NCBI GenBank assembly: GCA_003598065.1
Contig: QZKR01000028.1
Coordinates: 1-64,000 of the forward strand
Length of the DNA: 64,000 bases
Origin: Myxococcales bacterium
Lineage (GTDB): Bacteria > Myxococcota_A > SURF-8
Direction of reading: 5' to 3'
Part shown: positions 45,123 through 54,271 of the stretch, piece after piece
Layout: each line of letters begins with the position of its first letter
Position numbering within the stretch: the first letter of the stretch is position 1
Notes under the pieces: model-generated
Seen by the model: the letters and a program-made list of their open reading frames with translations, nothing else
Database searches by the model: none
What the model was told of the DNA's origin: nothing
Position numbers and translations under genes: made by a program

Positions 45123-47048
45123 GTGATCGGCACAGACCCTGCGCGCCGCCGTTTCGGACGCGGCCTGTTTACCGAACTTGCCGTTTTGGTGTGGGCGATC
45201 GGCGTCGCGGCGCTGATCCTCCACGCCGGACATTATCTGTTTTTCGTGGCCGACGATGCGTTGATCTCGCTACGCTACGCCGAGCGTCTGCTTGGCGGTC
45301 ATGGTCTGACCTGGACCGACGGCCCGCCGGTGGAGGGCTACTCCAACCTCCTGTGGATTCTGCTGTGCGCGGCGCTCGGGGCGATCGGAATCGACCTTAT
45401 CGATGCGGCGCGGGTGCTCGGGCTGGCCGGCGCGGCGGCGGCGCTCGGCGCAATCGTTTACGCCTACCGGCCGCAGAGTTGGCGGGGGCTCGCGCCGCCG
45501 CTCGTCGGCGTGCTGGTCTTGGCGCTTTCGGGTCCGATCGCCGTCTGGAGCATCGGCGGTTTGGAGCAGCCGCTGGTCGCCGCGCTTTGGGCCTGGAGCG
45601 TGGCGCTTATCCTTGAAGGACTGGACGATTCGCCGCCTCGGCCGCGCCGCGTCCTTTTGCCCGCCGTGCTGCTCGCGCTATTGGTGCTGACGCGCCCCGA
45701 CGCGCCCGTTCTCGTCGCGGCGCTGGCGGCGGCGCACCTGCTGGCCCATCGCACCACGCGTCAGGCGTGGATCTCGTCGGCCGTGCTGGCTTTCCTGCCT
45801 TTCCTCGCCTGGCTCGGACAACTCGGCTTCCGGCTCGTCTACTACGACGACTGGCTGCCGAACACGGCGCGGGTGAAGGTGGCGGTGACGGCGTCGCGCT
45901 GGCGGCTGGGAATGCAATACGCGGCGCAAATGTGGCCGAACTACACGGCGGTGCTGGCGCTGGCCCTGGGCGGCGCAGGCGCGGTTTGCTTCAACCGGCG
46001 GCCGCGCCGTCTTCTGATATTGGGTTTGCCGCTGATCGCTTGGGTCGTCTATGTCGTCGCCATCGGCGGCGATATTTTTCCCGCCCAGCGGCAGATGATC
46101 CCGGCGCTGATTATGCTGGCGTTTCTCGCCGCGGAACTCGGAACGTGGATCGGTCGGGGAAGCCGGCTGCGTCTGGCGGCGGGAACGCTCACCATGGCCG
46201 TCGGCTTGGGGCTGTATCTCGACGGCCAACTGAAGGATGGGGAAAATATCCGCGCCGTCACGGAGCGTTGGGAATGGGACGGCAAGGAAATCGGAGAAAT
46301 GCTGAGCGCCGCCTTCGGCGACAGGCAGCCTCTGCTCGCCGCCGACTCGGCCGGCTGTCTGCCCTATTTTTCCAAACTGCCGGCGATCGACATGCTGGGC
46401 CTTAATGACCGCCACATCGCCCGGCGCGACACGCGCGCCTTCGGGAAGGGGTATCCGGGGCACGAGCGCGGCGACGGCAAGTACGTGCTCGACCGCAAGC
46501 CCGACCTGGTGATCTTCGACAGCCCGCACGGGCGCGTCGATCCCAACAGACCGCCGAATTTCCCCGGCGGACGGGAGATGGTGAAGGACAAGCGCTTCGC
46601 CCGGTTCTACCGGCGCGCGATCTTCGAGACGCCCGACCCGCGCCGGGTGCGCTCGTGGATTTACGTGCGGGCCGAGGACGGCAAGCTGGGCGTCGAACGG
46701 ACGGACGACGCCGTGCGCGTGCCGGGCTATCTCGTCTCTTCCAGCCCTGAGTCCGTCGTGCGTCTGGACAAAAAAGGTCAGGCCGTGATGATCGTTACGC
46801 CCGGCAGACCGGCCTTGCTCGATCGCTTGCGGCTGCCGGCGGGAGAATGGAGAGTGGAAGTCGCGACGTCCTCCGGATCGGGCCGGCTCGTCGTGCGGGA
46901 AGCGGATAGCCAGGCGGTGCTGTTGGAGGCGGAAGGACAGGGACGATTCGTGTTGACGCCGGGAACGGAAAAAGCGGTCTCGCTCGAAATCGAAACTGTG
47001 GGCGAAAACCCCGTTGAAGTGCTGGAGATTGTGTTCAAGCGGCCATAA
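45123..47048 (+). CDS. Polytopic GT-C-like glycosyltransferase
   Basis: 641 aa with about ten TM helices and a C-terminal soluble domain from about 400. The N-terminal loop FVADDALISLRYAERLLGGH followed by VEGYSNLLW matches the (D)DA(Y/F)IS.RYA...G.GL...VEGY(S/T)N.LW pattern. That pattern marks a widespread family of polyprenyl-phosphate-sugar-using GT-C enzymes, including mycobacterial AftB-like proteins. Acidic Asp-Asp are the likely catalytic/metal residues. Start is GTG with GGAGGG 9 nt upstream. Acceptor unknown. Confidence 0.8.
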   Translation: MIGTDPARRRFGRGLFTELAVLVWAIGVAALILHAGHYLFFVADDALISLRYAERLLGGHGLTWTDGPPVEGYSNLLWILLCAALGAIGIDLIDAARVLGLAGAAAALGAIVYAYRPQSWRGLAPPLVGVLVLALSGPIAVWSIGGLEQPLVAALWAWSVALILEGLDDSPPRPRRVLLPAVLLALLVLTRPDAPVLVAALAAAHLLAHRTTRQAWISSAVLAFLPFLAWLGQLGFRLVYYDDWLPNTARVKVAVTASRWRLGMQYAAQMWPNYTAVLALALGGAGAVCFNRRPRRLLILGLPLIAWVVYVVAIGGDIFPAQRQMIPALIMLAFLAAELGTWIGRGSRLRLAAGTLTMAVGLGLYLDGQLKDGENIRAVTERWEWDGKEIGEMLSAAFGDRQPLLAADSAGCLPYFSKLPAIDMLGLNDRHIARRDTRAFGKGYPGHERGDGKYVLDRKPDLVIFDSPHGRVDPNRPPNFPGGREMVKDKRFARFYRRAIFETPDPRRVRSWIYVRAEDGKLGVERTDDAVRVPGYLVSSSPESVVRLDKKGQAVMIVTPGRPALLDRLRLPAGEWRVEVATSSGSGRLVVREADSQAVLLEAEGQGRFVLTPGTEKAVSLEIETVGENPVEVLEIVFKRP

Positions 47049-47173
47049 GACACCCCGCGATGGTCGAGCCTGATAAATTTCATAGCGATTAAGTCGGATT
47101 TAATTTACCGTGCGCAAAGGTGTCGTGTAGTTACTGTTTTCATCATTGCTTCGATCACTGCGGAGGCGCCGCC

Positions 47174-48349
47174 ATGTCCCGCTCCATGTCTCTGTCTGGT
47201 GCGTTCTATCTCTCTATTTTCGTCCTGCTGCTGACCGCCTGCGGCACGGATGGCACAACCGGCGGCCCGCCGGATTTCGTGAATGACGGCGATTCCGCCG
47301 ACGATGGCGACGCGCCCGACGGCGATCTCTCCGATGGCGATTTATCGGACGGCGACCTAGCGGACGGAGATGTTGCCGACGGTGATATGCCCGATGGCGA
47401 TGCGGCCGACGGTGATGTTCCAGACGGTGATGAAAGCGATGGCGACGCACCCGACGGCGACGCCCCGGACGGCGATGAAAACGACGGCGATGCGCCGGAT
47501 GGCGATGTAAGCGATGGAGACACGACTGACGGCGACGTCCCGGACGGCGACACAACCGATGGCGATGTTGCGGATGGCGACGACGATCAGTCCGGCTTCC
47601 ATCCCGCCGGTTGGGCCAATCCGGCGCAGCACGGGGCCGCGTTCAAACTCGGCGAATCGGATTGCCGCAATTGCCACGGTCAAAACCTCGACGGCGGAGC
47701 GAGATCGTGCGACTCCTGCCATTCATCCGGCTGGCGCAACGACTGCGCCTTCTGCCACGGCGGCGCGGACAATCAAACCGGCGCGCCGCCCGTGGATCTG
47801 CGCGGCCGGACGGCGCGGGACGAAACGACGGTCGGCGCGCACACGACGCACGTAACCGCCGCCGGTCATCTGGCCTACGATTGCAGCCAGTGCCACGCGA
47901 AACCCGACGACGTGCTCTCCCCGGGGCATACGCTCGACGCCACGCCCGGCCAGGCGGAGCTTGTCTTCGCCGCCGGTCTGAGCCCGCAAGGCGTTTTCAA
48001 CGGCGACGCCGCCTGTTCCAGCCTCTACTGCCACGGCGACGGCCGCACGGCGGGAGCTTCGCCGGCCTTCACGGGAACGATCGATTCCTGCTCTACCTGT
48101 CACCCCTTCATGAGCAGCACGTCGGACGCCTGGGCGACGATGAGCGGCGACCACCGCAAGCACTTGCGCGAGGGAATCGCCTGTCACGAATGCCATGGGC
48201 CGGTGCTCAACGACGATGAGACGATCAAGGCCCCCGAGCTGCACGTCAACGGCCAGAAAAACGTGCTGCTTCCCAGCGGCGGCGTCTGGAACGGCAGCAA
48301 CTGCACCGTCGTCTGCCACGGCGAGACCCATTTCGCGCAAGGGTGGTAA
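47174..48349 (+). CDS. DGD lipoprotein with eight c-type heme-binding motifs
   Basis: 391 aa. Signal peptide ending LLLTAC (Cys23), then the longest DGD spacer in the window (about 38-136, roughly 20 units). The C-terminal domain has six CXXCH motifs (Cys164, 179, 191, 237, 306, 337), one CX4CH (281-287, CSSLYCH) and one CX3CH (377-382, CTVVCH). The CX4CH-then-CXXCH pair fits the Geobacter-type CxxxxCH...CXXCH domain. It should be a surface multiheme cytochrome able to pass electrons outside the cell. The ATG at 47174 has GGAGG. Confidence 0.88.
   Translation: MSRSMSLSGAFYLSIFVLLLTACGTDGTTGGPPDFVNDGDSADDGDAPDGDLSDGDLSDGDLADGDVADGDMPDGDAADGDVPDGDESDGDAPDGDAPDGDENDGDAPDGDVSDGDTTDGDVPDGDTTDGDVADGDDDQSGFHPAGWANPAQHGAAFKLGESDCRNCHGQNLDGGARSCDSCHSSGWRNDCAFCHGGADNQTGAPPVDLRGRTARDETTVGAHTTHVTAAGHLAYDCSQCHAKPDDVLSPGHTLDATPGQAELVFAAGLSPQGVFNGDAACSSLYCHGDGRTAGASPAFTGTIDSCSTCHPFMSSTSDAWATMSGDHRKHLREGIACHECHGPVLNDDETIKAPELHVNGQKNVLLPSGGVWNGSNCTVVCHGETHFAQGW
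47283..47588. repeat. 15-nt-period tandem repeat encoding a DGD tract
   Basis: About 20 imperfect units of the type GATGGCGACxxxxxx within the multiheme lipoprotein gene. Synonymous drift between GAC/GAT and GGC codons shows it is older or less homogenised than the tract at 43010. Confidence 0.8.
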
Positions 48350-48532
48350 AAGGCAAAAAGCCCTCTTCTCTCCGCTAATCGGGCGCCAAAGCGTGAAAAA
48401 TTATTTGGCGGTTGGGCTAGGGAGCCTTTCCGCCATTTTCCTTTCTCATTTGACAGCTCCGCCATCGTCCCGGTAAGTTCTGCCTGCCGGCCCGGACCGG
48501 TTCATGTCGCCCTTCCACTCAAGGAGCCTGCC

Positions 48533-51500
48533 ATGTACGCTTGTCGTAACCAAGGCAATCGCGGAACAGCCTTCCGTTTCGGTGTCGTTTTTTTCGCCAT
48601 CTTCCTTCTTGCCGCGTGCGAGACGCAGGTGACCAACGGCGACGAAGGCGACGGCGACGTTTCCGATCTCTGCGGCAACGACCACAAAGACGAAGGCGAG
48701 GTCTGCGACGGTCTCGACCTTGCCGGTCAAGGCTGCGAAGCGCAGGGCTTCGGCCCGGGCCTCCTGGCCTGCCGGCCCGACTGCACGGGTTTCGACACTT
48801 CCACCTGCTCGCCCGCCACGACCTGCGGCAACGATTTCATCGACATGGGCGAATTCTGCGACGGCATGGACTTGGGCGGCCAGTCCTGCGTGACGCTGGG
48901 TTTCGGCCCCGGCGCGCTGTCCTGCAAACTCGATTGCCTCGACTACGACCGCAGCCAGTGCCGCGCCCCCGTGACCTGCGGCAACGGCCGGCGCGACGGC
49001 GCGGAGCTGTGCGACGACGGCGACCTGAACGGCGCGACCTGCCAGACGCTCGGCTTCGGCGGCGGCGAACTCGCCTGTCTGGACAACTGCGGCGACTACG
49101 ACACGAGCGGCTGCGCCGCGTCCCTCCGCTGCGGCAACGGCGAGATCGACGCGGGCGAAACCTGCGACGAAACAGCCCTCGCCGGCCAGACCTGCGAGAG
49201 CTTGGGCTTCGGCGCGGGCGCGCTCGCCTGCCAGACCGACTGCAAGGACTTCGACCGCAGAGGCTGCGGCGCGCCCCTCACCTGCGGCAACGGCGGGGGC
49301 GATGGCGTCGAGGTATGCGACGGCGAGGATCTGGACGGCAAGACCTGCGTCGATCTGGGGTTCACCGGCGGCGAGCTGGCCTGCAACGGGCAATGCACCG
49401 CCTTCGACACCTCCGGATGCACGTCGGGCTGCACGCCCGAATGCGGCGAGCGCGAGTGCGGCCCCGATCCCGTCTGCGGCGAAAGCTGCGGCGACTGCGA
49501 CGAATACTCCACTTGCGACGAGGCCGGCCAGTGCGTCGAAATCTGCAATCTGGATCCGATCGACGCCGACCGGACGCTGACGATCGATCTGAAAACGGCG
49601 GACGTCGTCGCGACGTTCACGCTTGACGGCGAAACGATGCCCGACAACAGCCAAAGCAACGCCCGCGGCTATCTTGTCTTTTCCCGCATCGACAGCGGCG
49701 GCCAGTATTGGGTGGGCGTCGGCGACAAAGGCCAGGCCAGAATAGAAGCGACGATCTTCACCGGCGTCTACGATTTGTTCTTCGAGGGCGGCGGCGAGGA
49801 TTACCAGGACGTCCTTCCCGATCAGAAGATCCTTCTGGAACGCGGCCGGAGCTTTTCGGCCGACGAAACGCTGTCCTTCGATCTCAAGACTATCCGCGTC
49901 TCGGGCGATGTGACGCTGAACGGCCGGACAATGCCCGACAACGATAATTCCAACGAGCGCGGTTACCTGGTGTTCGGCAACCGCGGCACGGGCGACGCCT
50001 ACTGGCTGGGGATCGGCGCCACGGGCGCGGCGCATTACTCGAAGGTCTTTTTCGCCGCCAATTACGACGTGCATTTTTCCGGCGCCGACGAGGACTATCA
50101 AGACGTGCTGCCGGAACAGCGCATCGTGCTGTTTCGCGAGCGGAGCCTGACGCGCGACGCGACGCTGGACGCGGATCTCAAGACCGTCCGCATCGACGGC
50201 GACGTGACGCTCAACGGCCAGGCGATGCCCGACAGCGGCGGCTCCTACGATCGCGGCTGGGTGGTGTTTTCGATTCCGGAAACGGGAAATTCCTACTGGG
50301 TGGGCGTGGGTGCGAACAATGCCGCCGCCTACGAAGCGACCGTCTTCGCCGAAACCTATACTATTCTCTTCGCCGGCGGCGACGACGATTATCAGGACGT
50401 GCTCCCCTATCAGCGGCTGCAGATCGCTGCCGGCCGCGCCTTGACGAGCAACCAGCGGTTCGATATCGACCTGAAAACGGTGCGCGTCAGCGGAACGTTC
50501 ACGCTCGATGGCGAACGGATGCCGGACAGTTCGAACTCCTATGATCGCGGCTACGCGGTATTCACCGGCGCCACGACCGGCTGGTATCACAATATCGGCA
50601 TTGGTGCGAGCGGCCCGGCCTCCTTCGACGAGCGGCTGTTCGCCGACACCTACGACGTTGTCTTCAGTTCCACGGACGACGACTATCAGACCGTTCTCCC
50701 CTATCTGAAAACGCGCGTCGCGAAGGCGCTGGCGCTCAATGCGGATCGCAACCTCTCCTACGATCTGAGGACGGTCCAGATCAGCGGCGCGATCACGCTC
50801 GACGGGCAGACGATGCCCGACAATGGTCTCTCCTCCAACGGGCGCGGCTCCCTGGGCTTTCGTTCGCGGAACGCCGATTCCACGCTATGGCTCAGCATCC
50901 CCGCCACGGGCGCGGCTGTTTACTCGACGGCGCTGTTCGCCGGCGACTACGACATCCTCTATTCGCCGTGGGACCGCGACTACCAGGATGTGACGCCGCT
51001 GGCCAACGTGCAGAGCGGCCGCGCCGTGACGTTCGACGGCAATACGATGCGGAACATCGATCTGACGACGCACCGGCTGTCGCTCACGCTTACCTTGAAC
51101 GGCCAGACGATGCCCGGCAACGGCTCCGAAAACGACCGGGGCAGCCTGGGGCTGACGATGAAGGAGACGGGCGACACCGACTGGCAGGCCGTCGGGATTC
51201 GCGGCGCGGCGAAAATCGACGATCCCGTTTTCGAGGGCGCGTACGACGTGAGGTTTTCGGCTTATGACGCCGACTATCAGAACGTGCTGCCGCCGCAGGA
51301 TATTCTGCTGAAAACGGGCTGCTTCCGCATGGAAAATTGCGAGCTCAATCCGGCCGACCTCAGCGGCGCATGGTACGCCATCCCCTCCGCGCCTTGGTGG
51401 ACGCCGGTGTCTTTGGCGCTCGTCCAAAACGCAGACGGCGCCATAGAAGGCGCCTTCTACAGTTCCGGTTATACCGGCATCGTCTTCAACGGCCGGCGCG

Positions 51501-51655
51501 AGGGAGACAAGGCCAGCTTCGAATTCCAACCTTACTGCCTGGTGCATACGGAAGGGACGTTGTTGAACGGCTGCATGATGACGGGTACGATGGAGGCGCG
51601 CAACTGCGCGAGCACCGTTCCCTTCAGTCAGTTCGTGGCCTTCCGGCTGGAATAG
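48533..51655 (+). CDS. Lipoprotein with five Cys-rich repeats and six about 97-aa DYQDVLP repeats
   Basis: 1040 aa with a long signal peptide ending IFLLAAC (Cys29). A short GDEGDGDVSD segment precedes five Cys repeats of about 47 aa (about 46-285; CGNG...GE.CDG..L.G.TC..LGF..G.L.C...C..FD.S.C). These resemble myxobacterial disulfide repeats. Six tandem beta-rich repeats of about 97 aa follow (about 340-925): DLKTVRVSGDVTLNG, MPD, S..RG, YWVGVGA, then DYQDVLP. A C-terminal Cys-containing beta domain (about 925-1040) ends it. Function unknown; adhesin or scaffold is plausible. AAGGAG SD. Confidence 0.85.
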   Translation: MYACRNQGNRGTAFRFGVVFFAIFLLAACETQVTNGDEGDGDVSDLCGNDHKDEGEVCDGLDLAGQGCEAQGFGPGLLACRPDCTGFDTSTCSPATTCGNDFIDMGEFCDGMDLGGQSCVTLGFGPGALSCKLDCLDYDRSQCRAPVTCGNGRRDGAELCDDGDLNGATCQTLGFGGGELACLDNCGDYDTSGCAASLRCGNGEIDAGETCDETALAGQTCESLGFGAGALACQTDCKDFDRRGCGAPLTCGNGGGDGVEVCDGEDLDGKTCVDLGFTGGELACNGQCTAFDTSGCTSGCTPECGERECGPDPVCGESCGDCDEYSTCDEAGQCVEICNLDPIDADRTLTIDLKTADVVATFTLDGETMPDNSQSNARGYLVFSRIDSGGQYWVGVGDKGQARIEATIFTGVYDLFFEGGGEDYQDVLPDQKILLERGRSFSADETLSFDLKTIRVSGDVTLNGRTMPDNDNSNERGYLVFGNRGTGDAYWLGIGATGAAHYSKVFFAANYDVHFSGADEDYQDVLPEQRIVLFRERSLTRDATLDADLKTVRIDGDVTLNGQAMPDSGGSYDRGWVVFSIPETGNSYWVGVGANNAAAYEATVFAETYTILFAGGDDDYQDVLPYQRLQIAAGRALTSNQRFDIDLKTVRVSGTFTLDGERMPDSSNSYDRGYAVFTGATTGWYHNIGIGASGPASFDERLFADTYDVVFSSTDDDYQTVLPYLKTRVAKALALNADRNLSYDLRTVQISGAITLDGQTMPDNGLSSNGRGSLGFRSRNADSTLWLSIPATGAAVYSTALFAGDYDILYSPWDRDYQDVTPLANVQSGRAVTFDGNTMRNIDLTTHRLSLTLTLNGQTMPGNGSENDRGSLGLTMKETGDTDWQAVGIRGAAKIDDPVFEGAYDVRFSAYDADYQNVLPPQDILLKTGCFRMENCELNPADLSGAWYAIPSAPWWTPVSLALVQNADGAIEGAFYSSGYTGIVFNGRREGDKASFEFQPYCLVHTEGTLLNGCMMTGTMEARNCASTVPFSQFVAFRLE

Positions 51656-51893
51656 CGATACGGCCGGTCCTCAGTCGAACTTTACAGTCTGACAAAAAAT
51701 ACCGAAAAAAAAGACACTTCTTGAAAACCGGCGAATGATTAATTCCCGACAAACGCGGCTGGAGCGGCATTGGCTCGGGATTTGCTTGCATTTTTCTCCA
51801 GGCGTGCAAATAAAAGTCGCAGGCCGCCATCGGATTTACTTCACGGCATGATCGGGGAAGCGAGGGGCGCAGCGCCTCGCAAAGGAAAATAGC

Positions 51894-53414
51894 GTGCGCT
51901 GGAGAAGAGCGAACCTCGCGAAAGCCCGGTTACGAGCGGCGGAATTTCTTCCGTTGCTCCCGGACTGGGTCGGTGTCGGCGCGGCCGCCTGGTTTGTGCT
52001 GGCTTTTCTGATTCTTTCCCTGTTGCGCCTGTCCTATCCGTTCGACATGGAATGGGTCGAGGGCGCGATGGTGGATCAGGTGCGACGCCTGCTTGGCGGC
52101 CATTCGCTCTATGCGCCGCCATCCCTGGAGAACGTGCCCTTTCCCTACACGCCGCTCTACCTCTACCTCGGCGCGCTGCTTTCCCGTTTGCTGGGCGAGG
52201 GATATCCGCCTTTGCGACTGATTTCGATCGCTTCCACAATCGGCTGTTTTGTCCTGCTTTACGCCTTTGTGGCGCGCGAGACCGGGCGCAAGGTCGCCGG
52301 GCTGCTGGCCGCCGGCGCTTTCGCGGCGACGGTCAGGATGAACGCCTACTGGTTCGATCTGGCGCGGGTGGACATGCTGTTTATCGTGCTGATTTTCTGG
52401 GCCTCCTATATCGTTCGTTTCCATGCCCGGCCCTGGCCCTACCTGGCGGCGGGCGGGTTGATCGTCCTGGCTGTTCTCGCCAAACAGACCGCCCTCGGCC
52501 CCGCCGGCGCGCTGATTCTGTATGCCTTGCTGGACCGGCGTCCCGCCGCCTGGTATCTGCTGGGGGCGACCGCCGTCGGGCTGGCCGCCAGCTTGATTAT
52601 GCTGAATGCCGTTTACGGCGGCTGGTTTTGGTATTACACGGTGACCATTCCCGCTCATCACGGCCTGCTGGATTGGCGCCTACGCTACTTCTGGTCGAAC
52701 GACCTGCTGCGCTCGGTGGCTTTTCTTCTGGCGCTGGCGCTGCTGGCGATCGTCCGCCGCTTGCACGGGCCCGCCGCCTGGAGCGGGTTGTTTTACGGCT
52801 TGTTCGTGGCCGCCCTGCTCGTTTGCAGCTATCTGTCGCGCATCAAGTCGGGCGGAGCGAACAATACGCTGATTCCGCTGCACCTGGGCATGGCCCTGCT
52901 GGCCGGATTGGCGTTCGGGAGGCCGGGCGCGCCGCACGGCGACCCGGGCGACGAGCGATCCGCCATTCTGCCGCGTTTCGCCGTGCTGCTTCTGCTGCTG
53001 CATTTTGCCCAAGGGGCGTATGACCCGCGGTTGTTTCTTCCGCCCGAGGAAGCCCTGGCGGATGGGATGCGCGCCCTCCGCACCCTGCAGGGAATCGAGG
53101 GCGAGGTATGGGCGCCGCGCTATGGCAACTTGGCTTCGCGGCTGGGCAAGGGATTCGGGGCGCACGCCTCGCTCTTGGAAGATACGCTCAGGGAGCCGCA
53201 AACCGCCGAGGAAAATCGACGCCGGTTTTTACAGACGATCCAAGAGCGGCATTACGCCGCCATCGCGATCGACACGCGCGAGATCCCGAATTTCATGAAA
53301 TCGGAAATGCTCGCTCAATACGATCCCACCGGAGCGAAACTCCGCCTCATCATCTGGCAGAACGATTCGGGCTGGACCTTCACCGAAGAACAGGTATACG
53401 AACTCAAACCGTGA
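51894..53414 (+). CDS. Polytopic GT39/GT-C-like membrane glycosyltransferase
   Basis: 506 aa with about ten TM helices. Early loop SYPFDMEWVEGAMVDQVRRL holds the acidic residues after TM1, followed by the aromatic/Pro loop VPFPYTPLYLYLGA, a GT39-type feature. The C-terminal soluble part (from about 385) is short. Start GTG with AAAGGAAAA upstream. Likely transfers a sugar from a polyprenyl carrier outside the inner membrane; acceptor unknown. Confidence 0.75.
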   Translation: MRWRRANLAKARLRAAEFLPLLPDWVGVGAAAWFVLAFLILSLLRLSYPFDMEWVEGAMVDQVRRLLGGHSLYAPPSLENVPFPYTPLYLYLGALLSRLLGEGYPPLRLISIASTIGCFVLLYAFVARETGRKVAGLLAAGAFAATVRMNAYWFDLARVDMLFIVLIFWASYIVRFHARPWPYLAAGGLIVLAVLAKQTALGPAGALILYALLDRRPAAWYLLGATAVGLAASLIMLNAVYGGWFWYYTVTIPAHHGLLDWRLRYFWSNDLLRSVAFLLALALLAIVRRLHGPAAWSGLFYGLFVAALLVCSYLSRIKSGGANNTLIPLHLGMALLAGLAFGRPGAPHGDPGDERSAILPRFAVLLLLLHFAQGAYDPRLFLPPEEALADGMRALRTLQGIEGEVWAPRYGNLASRLGKGFGAHASLLEDTLREPQTAEENRRRFLQTIQERHYAAIAIDTREIPNFMKSEMLAQYDPTGAKLRLIIWQNDSGWTFTEEQVYELKP

Positions 53415-53516
53415 TGGGAAAGGCCGGGATAGAAGTCGCCAAAGCGGGGATTTGCCCATTCCGGGCAGTTGTGGCACGCTGACTGCAATAAGCATCGCCC
53501 GGACAAGGTGAACACC

Positions 53517-53999
53517 ATGGCCTATCGCTTCTGTCCCCAATGCGGCCGGCCGCTCGCCGAGCGCGAGGAAAGCGGCCGCGTGCGTCTCGCCTGCCCCGAC
53601 CCGGCCTGCGGCTTCATTTACTACGACAATCCCTTGCCCGTTGTGGCGGCGATCGTCGAGCACGAAGGGAACGTGATCCTTGTGCGCAGCAAGGGCTGGC
53701 CGGAAAAACTTTTCGGACTGGTGACGGGCTTTCTGGAGCGCGACGAGTCGCCGGAGGAAGGCGTCTTGCGCGAGCTGCGCGAGGAATTGAATCTGGAAGG
53801 GGAGATCGTTTCGTTCGTCGGCGTTTATCCCTTCACGCCGCGCAATCAGGTGGTCATCGCCTACCATATCCGCGCAACGGGAAAGATCGCGCTTGGCGAG
53901 GAATTGGAGGCCTGCAAGGCCATCCCGCCCGAAAAGCTTCGACCCTGGCCGATGGGGACCGGTCTGGCGGTGCGTGACTGGCTCAAGGCTCGGGTTTAA
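53517..53999 (+). CDS. Nudix hydrolase with N-terminal zinc ribbon
   Basis: 160 aa. Cys6, Cys9, Cys26 and Cys31 form a zinc ribbon. The Nudix box runs from GFLERDESPEEG through VLRELREEL (71-91), with all catalytic Glu residues present and the usual terminal Gly replaced by Asn92. The zinc ribbon is reminiscent of NudC-type NADH/decapping enzymes, but the protein is much shorter. Substrate unknown. Confidence 0.88.
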   Translation: MAYRFCPQCGRPLAEREESGRVRLACPDPACGFIYYDNPLPVVAAIVEHEGNVILVRSKGWPEKLFGLVTGFLERDESPEEGVLRELREELNLEGEIVSFVGVYPFTPRNQVVIAYHIRATGKIALGEELEACKAIPPEKLRPWPMGTGLAVRDWLKARV

Positions 54000-54122
54000 T
54001 GAAGATACCCGCCGGTGTCCGGCGGATTGTCGGACCTGTCAATCAAGCTTTACATCGATCAAGGAGAAAAGCGGCTGTAATCGGCCTCGATGGCGAGCCT
54101 TTTCGAGACCGTTTAGCGACTC

Positions 54123-54152
54123 TTGAAATTTTAAAATATCTTTTCTTATTAT
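54123..54152 (+). promoter_or_regulatory. Sigma70-type promoter for the DGD gene at 54272
   Basis: TTGAAA and TATTAT are separated by 18 nt within a strongly AT-rich patch that stands out from the GC-rich surroundings. Leader of about 110 nt. Confidence 0.55.
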
Positions 54153-54271
54153 GCAGTTAAAGTCATTCCTGGTATTCGGCGGTGAATTCTAAGAAACGGT
54201 TGGCACACTGTTTGCGGATTGCATGACATGGAGTCGTGATTAGGGCAAAACAGGCAAAAGGGAGGTGTTCC

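Noticed and set aside
48446-50590. 714-codon minus-strand ORF opposite the DYQDVLP-repeat gene
   Set aside because: A shadow that simply reflects the codon periodicity of the repeat gene on the plus strand.
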